Origin: an uncultured Chelatococcus sp.
GTDB taxonomy: Bacteria; Pseudomonadota; Alphaproteobacteria; Rhizobiales; Beijerinckiaceae
Assembly: GCA_937863995.1 (NCBI GenBank)
Contig: CALMIK010000096.1
Location: 1-64,000 of the forward strand
Direction of reading: 5' to 3'
DNA: 64,000 nt
A model generated the notes under the pieces. The model saw only the letters and a program-made list of their open reading frames with translations. It ran no database searches and was not told where the DNA came from. Position numbers and translations under genes: made by a program. Positions 8,796 to 16,256 of this stretch are shown one piece after another (positions within the stretch are counted from its first letter, which is position 1; every line of letters starts with the position of its first letter).

Positions 8796-9968
8796 TCAGG
8801 GCCGGTAGACTTCGATCTCGTCGTCGAATCCGTCGAGGCGGAATGAACCAAGGCGGTGAGTATCCGTCCACAGGTGCTCACTGAAACGGCGGGACATCAG
8901 CAGCGGCTCGCCCAGCACCTTGTTGAGTTGCGCCAGGCGGCTGGTGAGATTGACGTCGCGCCCCACCACCGTGAAATCGAGCCGCGCGCCTGAGCCGACG
9001 TTGCCGTAGGCCGCCTCGCCGTGATGCAGTGCGATGCCCGCCTGGATCCCGCCTCGAACGTCAGCAGCCTCGATGCGATGGATGTGGGCAAGCGCCGCAC
9101 TCGCCGCCGCGAGAGCAGCCTGCGCCGCCGCCCCGGTATCGTCGCTACGGTCGCGGAATATGGCGAGCAGGCCGTCCCCCATGTATTTCAGCACTTCGCC
9201 GCCCTCTGCCTCTATCGGCGGCACGAGGCAATCGAAATAGCGGTTGAGCAGCGCCACCGCCCCTTCCGGGTCCATGGCCGAGGTGATGCGGGTATAGTTG
9301 CGCATGTCGGCGAACAGAATGGCGGAGCGGATGCGGCTGACCTGCCCACGGCCGATGTGACCAGCGAGGATTGCGTGATGCGGCTCGTTGCCGACATAGA
9401 TGCGCAACACCTCATCGAGCGCTTTGTAGCTGCTGAGAATCTCGAGCACAGCCACCAGCGTGGGCATCAGCGCCTCGAGAAGCGCGATGGCGCGCTGTGA
9501 GAAGCCTGCCGGTTCCCGCGTGGCGCAGGTCAGCGCGTTGCTGTGGCCGTTGCCGAAAAATGCCGGAAAGCAGAGATAATGGATGTAGCCGTCGTGCTTG
9601 AGCTCAGGGATCAGCGTGTAGCGGTCAGCGGGAACGTCCGGCAGCCAGAGGAACAGCGGCGCGCGGCTTTCGTGAGCGGCGCGGATCGTGCTTTTCTGAT
9701 AATCGGCGATTGATTCAAATCCATGCGCCTGTAATTGCTGCATGTTTTCCTCGCCGCGCACCCAGGTGCTGGAGAACGCCACATGCTCCGCATGCAGCGC
9801 CTGGGCGGCAAAGGTCAGCCTGTCGACGGGAACGCCGGAGGCGTTGAGGCGCACACCGAGCCCGGTGATGATGTGCCTGATATCGGTTTTCAGGCGCGCA
9901 TCCGTCAGCAGCCAGTCGCGCAGCGCCGCCAAATCGTCGTCAATCGATTCCAGATGCACGCTTTCCAT
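8796..9968 (-). CDS. Class III adenylate/guanylate cyclase
   Basis: The 390-residue protein has an N-terminal region of about 190 residues with no recognised domain. A C-terminal class III cyclase homology domain follows. The two metal-binding Asp residues are visible in FADMRNYT (about D211) and KYMGDGLLAIF (about D255). The late GRDVNLTSRL motif supplies the Asn and Arg of the transition state. The domain type makes cAMP or cGMP, and I cannot decide which. No membrane segment is seen, so it is probably cytosolic. The frame stays open far upstream, but that part runs antisense through the 6S RNA gene. I therefore chose the ATG at 9968, which has GGAGA six bases upstream. It is convergent with the YafK-type gene. 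Confidence 0.85.
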   Translation of the reverse strand: MESVHLESIDDDLAALRDWLLTDARLKTDIRHIITGLGVRLNASGVPVDRLTFAAQALHAEHVAFSSTWVRGEENMQQLQAHGFESIADYQKSTIRAAHESRAPLFLWLPDVPADRYTLIPELKHDGYIHYLCFPAFFGNGHSNALTCATREPAGFSQRAIALLEALMPTLVAVLEILSSYKALDEVLRIYVGNEPHHAILAGHIGRGQVSRIRSAILFADMRNYTRITSAMDPEGAVALLNRYFDCLVPPIEAEGGEVLKYMGDGLLAIFRDRSDDTGAAAQAALAAASAALAHIHRIEAADVRGGIQAGIALHHGEAAYGNVGSGARLDFTVVGRDVNLTSRLAQLNKVLGEPLLMSRRFSEHLWTDTHRLGSFRLDGFDDEIEVYRP

Positions 9969-10148
9969 GGCCGTCTCCACAGCGCTGCCCCCGGACACGA
10001 CCGATGAGTTCGCGACGAGTTCATATGGCTGAGTTGCCATATAAGCCGACTTTGGGGCCGCGGTAAGGCCCGCGGCAGCACGAGGGGCTGCGAACATCTG
10101 TCGTAGAAGGGGCTGGATATTTATCTGGCGAAGGCCTAAATTCCGTAT

Positions 10149-10303
10149 GCGGGCTCTGCGAGGTTCGTCAGGAGTCGTTTTCCCCGGGGCCTTATTGATC
10201 CCAAGGGAGCTGTCCCTGTCCGGGTCCGAGGACCCAGGCACACGGCGCCCACCTACGTTGTAGGTTCCCGGGATCATTCTCCAACGGCCATCGTGGACCC
10301 GCA
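10149..10303 (+). ncRNA. ssrS: 6S RNA
   Basis: A structured stretch lies directly upstream of fthC (ygfA), the conserved place of 6S RNA in Proteobacteria. The ends can pair (GCGGGCTC at 10149 with GGACCCGC at 10295-10302). Inside are the hallmarks of alphaproteobacterial 6S: GGAGCTGTCCCTG, CACACGGCGCCCACC and ACCTACGTTGTAGGT followed by CCCGGGATCATTCTCC. The molecule mimics an open promoter and sequesters sigma-70 RNA polymerase in stationary phase. Ends are estimated from pairing to within about ten bases. It is divergent from the cyclase gene. Confidence 0.8.
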
Positions 10304-10327
10304 CCCTTTTCCCAGCACGAGCGATAC

Positions 10328-10963
10328 ATGACCATCGAGGGTTTGCCGCCCGCGGCCCGCAAGGCGGAACTGCGCAAGGCGGCTCTCGCGGCGCGCGATC
10401 TCGCAGCCGCCATGCCGGGCGCTGCCGAAGCGGCCGCTGCCGCCGTGGCGCAACAGGCGCTGGCGGCATCGATGTTGGCCAGCCGCATGTCGTCCGGCAT
10501 TGTCGCCGGCTACTGGCCTATCCGCAGCGAACTCGATCCCCGCCCGCTCATGCGCGCGCTTGCGGCGCGCGGCGCCGATCTCGCCCTGCCCGTGGTGACG
10601 CCCGGTGGCCTGGTGTTCCGTCGCTGGGACGAGGCGGCCGCTCTCGAAAAGGCCGGATTCGGAACCCTCGGCCCTGCCCCCGACAGCCCCGAACGCGCGC
10701 CCGATGTCCTGCTGCTGCCGCTGGCGGCCTTCGATCTCGCCGGCAACCGGCTCGGCTACGGCCAGGGCCATTACGATGGCGCCATCGCACGACTGACGCG
10801 GGAAAGGACGGACGGAGAGCGGCCCTTCATCGTCGGCATTGGATATGACGCGCAGCTTTTCGACGCCATTCCCCGCGAACCGCACGACCAGCCGCTTGAC
10901 GCCATCGTCACGCCGTTGCAATCGATCATTGTAAACAATGCCGCCGTCCGTTCGACAGGCTGA
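10328..10963 (+). CDS. fthC: 5-formyltetrahydrofolate cyclo-ligase
   Basis: The 211-residue protein is a member of the YgfA/MTHFS family, which converts 5-formyl-THF to 5,10-methenyl-THF with ATP. The family motif RLGYGQGHYDGAIARL is present at about residues 139-154, as is PLAAFDLAGNRLGYG just before it. The N-terminal KAELRKAALAARD helix matches the nucleotide-binding start of the family. The gene follows 6S RNA within 25 bases, so processed 6S and this mRNA may share a primary transcript. The YmdB-type gene follows 12 bases later. Confidence 0.93.
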   Translation: MTIEGLPPAARKAELRKAALAARDLAAAMPGAAEAAAAAVAQQALAASMLASRMSSGIVAGYWPIRSELDPRPLMRALAARGADLALPVVTPGGLVFRRWDEAAALEKAGFGTLGPAPDSPERAPDVLLLPLAAFDLAGNRLGYGQGHYDGAIARLTRERTDGERPFIVGIGYDAQLFDAIPREPHDQPLDAIVTPLQSIIVNNAAVRSTG

Positions 10964-10975
10964 TCCGAAGGAAAG

Positions 10976-11800
10976 ATGATGCGTCTGCTGTTTCTGGGAG
11001 ATGTCGTGGGCCGGTCCGGGCGTGTCGCCGTCACGGAGCAGCTGCCGGGCCTGCGCAGCCGCTGGGATCTCGACGTCGTCGTCGTGAACGGCGAGAACGC
11101 CGCCGGCGGCTTCGGCATCACCGAGGCGATCTGCAACGAACTGCTCGATGCCGGCGCGGATGCGGTGACGCTGGGAAATCACTCCTTCGATCAGCGCGAG
11201 GCGCTGGTGTTCATCGAGCGCCAGCCGCGGCTGCTGCGCCCCATCAACTATCCACCCGGTACGCCGGGACGCGGCGCGACCGTGGTGCAGACCGCGAAAG
11301 GCAACAGCGTGCTGGTGGTGAATGCCATGGGCCGCATTTTCATGGACGCGCTCGACGACCCGTTCGCGGCCATCGACCGCGCCGTGGCGGAATGCCCGCT
11401 CGGGCAGGTGGTGGATGCGGCCATCGTCGATTTTCATGCCGAGGCGACGAGCGAGAAGCAGGCCGCGGCGCGCCACCTTGACGGACGGGTGAGCCTCGTC
11501 GTCGGCACACATACCCATGTGCCGACCGCCGACGAGCGCATCCTGTCCGGCGGCACCGCCTACCAGAGCGATGCGGGCATGTGCGGCGACTACGATTCGG
11601 TGCTCGGCATGCGGCCGGAGGAACCGGTGCGCCGTTTCATCGAAAAGACACCCGGCCAGCGCCTGGAGACGGCGGACGGCCCCGGCACTCTCTCGGGCAT
11701 CGCCGTGGAAACGGACGACGCCACCGGGCTTGCCCTGCGGGTCGCGCCGGTGCGAATCGGCCCGCACCTCGCCCCCGCTATCCCCGCCTTCTGGGATTGA
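10976..11800 (+). CDS. YmdB-family metallophosphoesterase (TIGR00282)
   Basis: The 274-residue protein has all the metal-binding motifs of this calcineurin-like family: FLGDVVGRSGR, VVNGENAAGGFGI, TLGNHSFDQ, DFHAEATSEK and GTHTHVPTADERI. Bacillus YmdB hydrolyses cyclic 2',3' or 3',5' nucleotides and affects biofilm and motility choices. The substrate in alphaproteobacteria has not been settled to my knowledge. It overlaps no neighbour but follows fthC closely with a clear GAAGGAAAG, so the two form an operon. A nucleotide cyclase lies on the other side of 6S RNA, but a functional link is only a suggestion. Confidence 0.9.
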   Translation: MMRLLFLGDVVGRSGRVAVTEQLPGLRSRWDLDVVVVNGENAAGGFGITEAICNELLDAGADAVTLGNHSFDQREALVFIERQPRLLRPINYPPGTPGRGATVVQTAKGNSVLVVNAMGRIFMDALDDPFAAIDRAVAECPLGQVVDAAIVDFHAEATSEKQAAARHLDGRVSLVVGTHTHVPTADERILSGGTAYQSDAGMCGDYDSVLGMRPEEPVRRFIEKTPGQRLETADGPGTLSGIAVETDDATGLALRVAPVRIGPHLAPAIPAFWD

Positions 11801-12057
11801 GGCCGCGCGATTTTTTCCTGCATGCTGAGCCGCCATTGCCCCTGCATCGCGCATGCCCGGGCGACGGCTCTTCTTGCGCTGCGCGCTGAAGCGCTTTCAG
11901 ACAAACGCCGGAATGCCTCAACAGGCTGATCTCGAACGGCTATTTATCGGCTGGATGGTTCCGTTCGACAGAACGGGGGCTCTCACAGGCTCGCAGGCGC
12001 AAAACGCCAGCGTGCATTTATGACAATTCGAGAACGCGATTACCGCTTCTATCAAAC

Positions 12058-12074
12058 GTATGATATAATAACCA
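12058..12074. promoter_or_regulatory. Candidate MarR operator upstream of marR
   Basis: The AT-rich stretch contains TATAATAAC at 12064-12072, whose reverse complement GTTATTATA also occurs at 12919-12927 in front of the neighbouring sulfurtransferase gene. A motif shared by both control regions of one module is what an autoregulated MarR protein would need. The rest of 11801-12129 holds no gene; the last 70 bases are markedly AT-rich. Confidence 0.35.
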
Positions 12075-12129
12075 TCTGACTTACCCAATAAAAAGGCAAT
12101 ATATTGATATAACTTTACGGGGGAAATTC

Positions 12130-12672
12130 ATGGTGGACAGTTCTCTCAGAGACATGACGTCCTTTCCGGCCGAGCCCAGAGGGGAAGCCAGGGGCGAGCC
12201 AAGGGATGAACCAAGGGGGGAGCAGCTTGCGCGGCTCGATGTCGCCCACCGTGTCTTCTTCCGCCTTTATCAATGCGCCAACCTCATGCACAAGGTAGGT
12301 GCGCGTTTCATCGAGGATTTCAACAGCACCACCCAGCAATGGGCCGTGCTCGGCGCGCTGGCGCGGCCGGATCCGAAACAACGCGGCATGACGGTGAAAG
12401 ACCTTATCGCCTTCCTGCTCGTGAGCCGGCAAAATCTGACGCCCGTTCTCGATCGCCTCGAAAAGCGCGGCTGGATCGAGCGCGTGAAGGACGCGGACGA
12501 CGCCCGCAGCCGCCGGGTCGTGCTCACGGCCGCCGGCAATGAGGTATGGACGGAGATGCAAGTCGCAATCTCGGTCTTTTACGCGGAAGCGCTCGATGAT
12601 TTCAGCCTCGACGAGGAAGTGTCGCTCTATCGCCTGCTCGACAAGCTGAAGTCCAGTCTCAACGCTCTTTGA
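12130..12672 (+). CDS. MarR-family transcriptional regulator
   Basis: This 180-residue protein has a winged-helix MarR domain at about residues 40-165. The recognition region is LIAFLLVSRQNLTPVLDRLEKRGWIER, followed by the DxRSRRVVLT wing (here DDARSRRVVLTAAG). The N-terminus carries four repeats of Glu-Pro/Ala-Arg-Gly/Asp, encoded by a 12-base tandem DNA repeat. The start has a purine-rich GGGGGAAA seven bases upstream. It precedes a sulfurtransferase and a YeeE permease on the same strand, so it probably senses a sulfur compound or oxidant and controls them. The ligand is unknown. Confidence 0.85.
   Translation: MVDSSLRDMTSFPAEPRGEARGEPRDEPRGEQLARLDVAHRVFFRLYQCANLMHKVGARFIEDFNSTTQQWAVLGALARPDPKQRGMTVKDLIAFLLVSRQNLTPVLDRLEKRGWIERVKDADDARSRRVVLTAAGNEVWTEMQVAISVFYAEALDDFSLDEEVSLYRLLDKLKSSLNAL
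12172..12219 (+). repeat. 12-bp tandem repeat inside marR
   Basis: Four degenerate units of the form GARSCMAGGGRN run in frame and encode EPRG, EARG, EPRD and EPRG. The stretch lies in the unstructured N-terminus before the DNA-binding domain. Copy number could vary between strains by slippage without shifting the frame. Confidence 0.7.
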
Positions 12673-12695
12673 GGCGTATTCCGGCAGAGTGAACC

Positions 12696-12720
12696 ACACT
12701 TTGCATCAAGAAAACGCTTT
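12696..12720 (-). repeat. Partial copy of the AAAGCGTTTTC intergenic repeat
   Basis: On the minus strand this begins AAAGCGTTTTCTTGATGC and continues AAAGTGT. It matches the left arm of the palindrome at 32818-32866 with a three-base insertion. It lies just after the marR stop codon. It appears to be a decayed half element. Confidence 0.5.
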
Positions 12721-12914
12721 CAGCGCCGCGCGATGGCGCGCACGGAGCGCCGCATGACATGAGCGCGTATCGGCGCGCCGCGTCCCATGCCCCAATGAAA
12801 GGGTGATGGCTGGACACGCAAACGTGATCCTGACGGATATCCGCATAAAAATTTCACTATCTCAATCGCTTGAGCATCATTCCATGGGCTCGGGATCGCT
12901 ATTTTACATCTTCA

Positions 12915-12957
12915 GTATGTTATTATACTTATTTGACATAATAAATGGAATAAGTGA
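12915..12957. promoter_or_regulatory. AT-rich control region of the sulfurtransferase gene
   Basis: The region contains GTTATTATA (12919-12927), shared with the marR control region, and an inverted repeat CTTATT...AATAAG that encloses a TTGACA-like -35 hexamer. It is much more AT-rich than its surroundings. It is the best candidate for promoter and MarR binding in the 379-base gap before the sulfurtransferase. Confidence 0.4.
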
Positions 12958-13051
12958 TCATCACCCTTGAATTATGCGCATGATTGAAATTTTGCCGACA
13001 CTTTTGGGGGCGCGCACCGTGTCACACGGCGCGCGGGCTATGGAGGGTGAT

Positions 13052-13990
13052 ATGAAGTCCGTCGTTTCTCTCGTGTCGTCGGGAGCGTTCGCGCTGCTGC
13101 TGACCGCCGCTGCCGCCGTCGTTCCGGCGAAGGCGGAAATTCCGCAAGGGCCGCTGGTTTCCACCGAGTGGCTGGAGAAGAACATCGAGAACCCGAGCCT
13201 GCGCCTCGTCGAGGTCAGCGTGGAGCCAGGCCTTTTCGAGCGCGGCCACATCCAGGGCGCGCAGAACGTCGTCTGGCACACCGATCTCGTCGACACCGTC
13301 CGCCGCGACATCGCCACGCGGGAACAATTCCAGGGGCTCGTGCGCAAGCTCGGCATCGACAAGGACAAGACCGTCATCCTCTATGGCGACAACAATAACT
13401 GGTTCGCCGCCTGGGGCGCGTGGGTGTTCGATACCTACGGCATCGAGGTGAAGCTGCTCGACGGCGGCCGCAAGAAGTGGGAAGCCGAGAAGCGCCCGTT
13501 CTCAACCCGCGCAGCGACAGTCGCGGCGAGCGCCATCGAGCTGCCGCAGGCCGACACCAAGCTGCGCGCGCGCCTGACGGACGTGCTTGAAGTCGTCGAA
13601 GGCAAGAACAACGCCGTGCTGGTCGACATCCGCTCCGCCGATGAATATTCCGGCAAGCTGTTCTCCGCCCCCGGCTCGTCCGAGCTCGCGGTGCGCGCCG
13701 GCCACGTTCCCGGCGCCATCAACGTAACCTGGAGCAAGGCAGTCGCCGAGGACGGCACCTTCAAGAGCCCCGAGGAACTGAAGAAGCTCTACAGCGACGC
13801 CGGCATCGACGGCTCCAAGCCGATCATCGTCTATTGCCGCATCGGCGAGCGTTCCAGCCACACCTGGTTCCTGCTGACCCGCATTCTGGGCTACGATGTC
13901 CGCAACTACGACGGTTCGTGGACCGAGTACGGCAACACCGTCGGCCTGCCGATCGTCAATACCGCCGGTACGGTCTGGGGCGTCAAGTGA
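13052..13990 (+). CDS. Exported sulfurtransferase with two rhodanese domains
   Basis: The 312-residue protein starts with a signal peptide ending AVVPAKA, so it acts in the periplasm. Two rhodanese domains follow, at about residues 35-150 and 180-300. The first has no catalytic Cys (VILYGDNNNWFAAWGAW). The second has Cys262 in IVYCRIGERSSHTW, the active loop of thiosulfate or 3-mercaptopyruvate sulfurtransferases. The CRIGERS loop fits thiosulfate users best. The ATG at 13052 was chosen because GGAGGG precedes it by four bases; an upstream ATG at 12974 would bury the signal peptide. The next gene is a thiosulfate-type permease, supporting a role in thiosulfate use or detoxification. Confidence 0.88.
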   Translation: MKSVVSLVSSGAFALLLTAAAAVVPAKAEIPQGPLVSTEWLEKNIENPSLRLVEVSVEPGLFERGHIQGAQNVVWHTDLVDTVRRDIATREQFQGLVRKLGIDKDKTVILYGDNNNWFAAWGAWVFDTYGIEVKLLDGGRKKWEAEKRPFSTRAATVAASAIELPQADTKLRARLTDVLEVVEGKNNAVLVDIRSADEYSGKLFSAPGSSELAVRAGHVPGAINVTWSKAVAEDGTFKSPEELKKLYSDAGIDGSKPIIVYCRIGERSSHTWFLLTRILGYDVRNYDGSWTEYGNTVGLPIVNTAGTVWGVK

Positions 13991-14049
13991 CATCCTCGTC
14001 CTGTCGGAAGCGCTGACCGACGGTGGCAAGACATGACCAATGGGAAGAC

Positions 14050-15282
14050 ATGACACAAACGACTAGCGAGACGGCGGAACCATCCCGCCGTCTTTCCTAT
14101 TCCGGCAGGCAGTGGGTGGAGACGGCGCTTGGCGTTGCGCTGTTTTGCGCGCTCGCCGCCGCAGCGCATACGCTGGCGGGAGACGGATCGGGCGCCGATC
14201 CGCTCACCACCTCCCTCGTTCTCGGCGCGCTGTTCGGCTTCGTGCTGCAACGGGCGCGTTTCTGTTTCTTCTGCGCCATCCGCGACTTCATCGACGACGG
14301 CAAAGCGGACGGCGTGCTCGGCATTCTGGCCGCGCTGGCGGCGGGCATCGCCGGCTACACCGTGGTTTTCGGCTCATGGCTGCCCGATCCCGCGACGGGA
14401 CGGCTGGCGCCCGATGCCTTCATCGGCCCGGTGAGTTGGGTGCTGGTCGCGGGTGGCCTCGCTTTCGGCGCCGGCATGGCGATTTCCGGCTCCTGCGTCA
14501 GCGCGCATCTCTATCGCCTTGGCGAAGGCTCGCCCACCGCTCCGTTCGCGCTCATCGGCACGGTGCTCGGCTTTGCCGCGGGCTATGCCACCTGGAACGA
14601 TCTCTACACACTCGCCATCATCGATGCGCCGGTCGTCTGGCTTCCGAATCATCTGGGCTATGGCGGATCGCTCGCCGCAGGCTTCCTCGCGCTCGGCGCG
14701 CTGGCGCTGTGGCTGCTGCGCCGGGCCATGCCGGAACCGCCGGTGGACACACCACGCCGGCCCGCCCCCTTCCGGGCCGTGTTCCTAAACCGGTGGCCGG
14801 GCTGGATCGGCGGCGTCGCGGTTGCGACTATTGGCACGGCGAGCTATCTGCGGGTGGCGCCGCTTGGCGTCACCGCCGATCTCGGCGGCCGGGGCCGGCA
14901 GCTCGGCGAGTATCTCGGCTTCGTGCCGAGCCACCTCAACGGCCTCGACAGGCTGCGCGGATGCGCGGCAATCGCACAGGAGGCGCTGCTGTCGCCGAAC
15001 GGCCTGTTCGTCGCCGGCATGATCGTTTCGGCCTTCGCCGCGAGCCTGATCGCCGGGCAATTCCGACCGACGCTGCCCACTCTCTCGCAGGTGGGGCGCG
15101 GACTCGCGGGCGGGTTCCTGCTCGGCTGGGGAGCGATGGTCGCGCTCGGTTGCTCCATCGGCACGCTGTTGTCGGGCATCATGGCAGGAGCGGTATCGGG
15201 CTGGGTCTTCGCGCTCGCCATGCTGGCGGGTTTGATCGTGGCGCACAGGGCGCGCCAGGCCATTGCGCGCGGCCTCGCGTGA
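14050..15282 (+). CDS. YeeE/YedE-family (TsuA-like) thiosulfate permease
   Basis: The 410-residue membrane protein has about ten hydrophobic segments. Three conserved Cys motifs line the path described for TsuA: RARFCFFCAIRDF near residue 75, SGSCVSAHLYRLGEG near residue 150, and ALGCSIGTLLSG near residue 370. In Spirochaeta TsuA these cysteines relay thiosulfate through the membrane. The gene follows the sulfurtransferase after 59 bases. The sequence around the start is duplicated (AAGACATGAC at 14027 and 14046), and a GTG-led start at 14023 is possible. I prefer the second ATG at 14050. Thiosulfate as substrate is by family and context. Confidence 0.85.
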   Translation: MTQTTSETAEPSRRLSYSGRQWVETALGVALFCALAAAAHTLAGDGSGADPLTTSLVLGALFGFVLQRARFCFFCAIRDFIDDGKADGVLGILAALAAGIAGYTVVFGSWLPDPATGRLAPDAFIGPVSWVLVAGGLAFGAGMAISGSCVSAHLYRLGEGSPTAPFALIGTVLGFAAGYATWNDLYTLAIIDAPVVWLPNHLGYGGSLAAGFLALGALALWLLRRAMPEPPVDTPRRPAPFRAVFLNRWPGWIGGVAVATIGTASYLRVAPLGVTADLGGRGRQLGEYLGFVPSHLNGLDRLRGCAAIAQEALLSPNGLFVAGMIVSAFAASLIAGQFRPTLPTLSQVGRGLAGGFLLGWGAMVALGCSIGTLLSGIMAGAVSGWVFALAMLAGLIVAHRARQAIARGLA

Positions 15283-15300
15283 TCGCTCGGGAATACGCCG

Positions 15301-15657
15301 TCAGCGGCGCGTGTCGAGCAGGCCGATCATGGCGTCGAGGCGGTCGTCGTCGAGTCCGGCGATGTCTTCCGCCAGACGGTTGGCGAGCATGGTCGCTTTC
15401 GGGCTCAGGCCGGCGGTGTCGATTGTCACCCGCGGGTCGGACACATCGGCGAGCCGCACCAGGGCGTCGGCCTCGTCCCAGATCAGGTTGAAGTAGTTCA
15501 GGATGGACTGGATCATCGCCCATGTCGGCTTGCCGCGCCGGCCATGTTCCAGCGCGGAGAGATAGGCGCTCGACACGCGCAACGCCTGCGCCATGTCCTT
15601 TTGCGTCACCCCGCGTTCCTGCCGGAGCTTGCGCATGTGCAGGCCGAACGGCGTCAT
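15301..15657 (-). CDS. XRE-family helix-turn-helix regulator
   Basis: The 118-residue protein has a Cro/C1-type helix-turn-helix at about residues 8-65, seen in LRQERGVTQKDMAQALRVSS. An uncharacterised C-terminal part follows. Its start overlaps the smr stop by four bases (ATGA), so the two are translationally coupled. Small XRE proteins of this type follow smr and mltA in many Hyphomicrobiales. The regulated genes are unknown. Confidence 0.85.
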   Translation of the reverse strand: MTPFGLHMRKLRQERGVTQKDMAQALRVSSAYLSALEHGRRGKPTWAMIQSILNYFNLIWDEADALVRLADVSDPRVTIDTAGLSPKATMLANRLAEDIAGLDDDRLDAMIGLLDTRR

Positions 15658-16256
15658 CCGCCCCTCCCCCCGGCCAGCCGGCGCAGCCTGACATACAACG
15701 CGCCGTCTCCGCCGTGCTCTCGGCTGGCGCGCGAATAGCCCGCCACCACGGGCCGCATCTCGGGCAGGTCGAGCCAGTGCGGCGTCAATCGTCGCAGCAC
15801 GCCGCGCTCGCTGAAGGGATCGGCACGGATGAAAACGTCTTCGTTGATCGCCTCATCCTTGAGCGTGCCGCCTTTGCCGGTAACGACGAGCACGACCCGC
15901 GCGCCCTGCGACTGCGCCCGGCGCAGGAAGGCGTTGAGGACGTGGTGCGCCTCGGCCTGGCGCATGCCGTGCAGATCGATACGGGCGTCGATCTGCTTCA
16001 CGCCCCGGCGCAGGTCGCGCAGCTGGCGCCGTTCCAGCGGCACAAGCGGCGGCGGCGCGGGAGGCCGCTTCTCCACGTGACGCGGCGCGGGCGCCCGCTC
16101 CGGAGCGGGCTTTTTCTCTTCCGCGACCATAGCGGGCGCGCGAGGGGCGGGATCGGGTGGCGGGTCGTGCCCGGGCAGCGGCTTCACGCTGCGGGTGACG
16201 AAACGCCATAGCGCCGCCTCCTCCGACGACAACGATCTGCCGTGCCGCCGTTTCAT
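15654..16256 (-). CDS. Smr/MutS2-domain endonuclease-like protein
   Basis: The 200-residue protein has a Pro-rich, charged linker in its first 85 residues and a C-terminal Smr domain. The domain begins with the DLHGM signature (about residues 94-98). It carries VVTGKGG at about residues 124-130 and ends with a GDGALYVRLRR strand. Smr domains bind branched or nicked nucleic acids and some have nuclease activity; standalone bacterial copies also act in ribosome rescue. It overlaps mltA and xre by four bases on either side, so the three genes are one operon. Confidence 0.88.
   Translation of the reverse strand: MKRRHGRSLSSEEAALWRFVTRSVKPLPGHDPPPDPAPRAPAMVAEEKKPAPERAPAPRHVEKRPPAPPPLVPLERRQLRDLRRGVKQIDARIDLHGMRQAEAHHVLNAFLRRAQSQGARVVLVVTGKGGTLKDEAINEDVFIRADPFSERGVLRRLTPHWLDLPEMRPVVAGYSRASREHGGDGALYVRLRRLAGGRGG

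Noticed and set aside
9969..10469. Long N-terminal extension of the nucleotide cyclase
   Set aside because: The added 167 residues are Arg- and Pro-rich, unconserved and antisense to 6S RNA. The ATG at 9968 has a good ribosome binding site.
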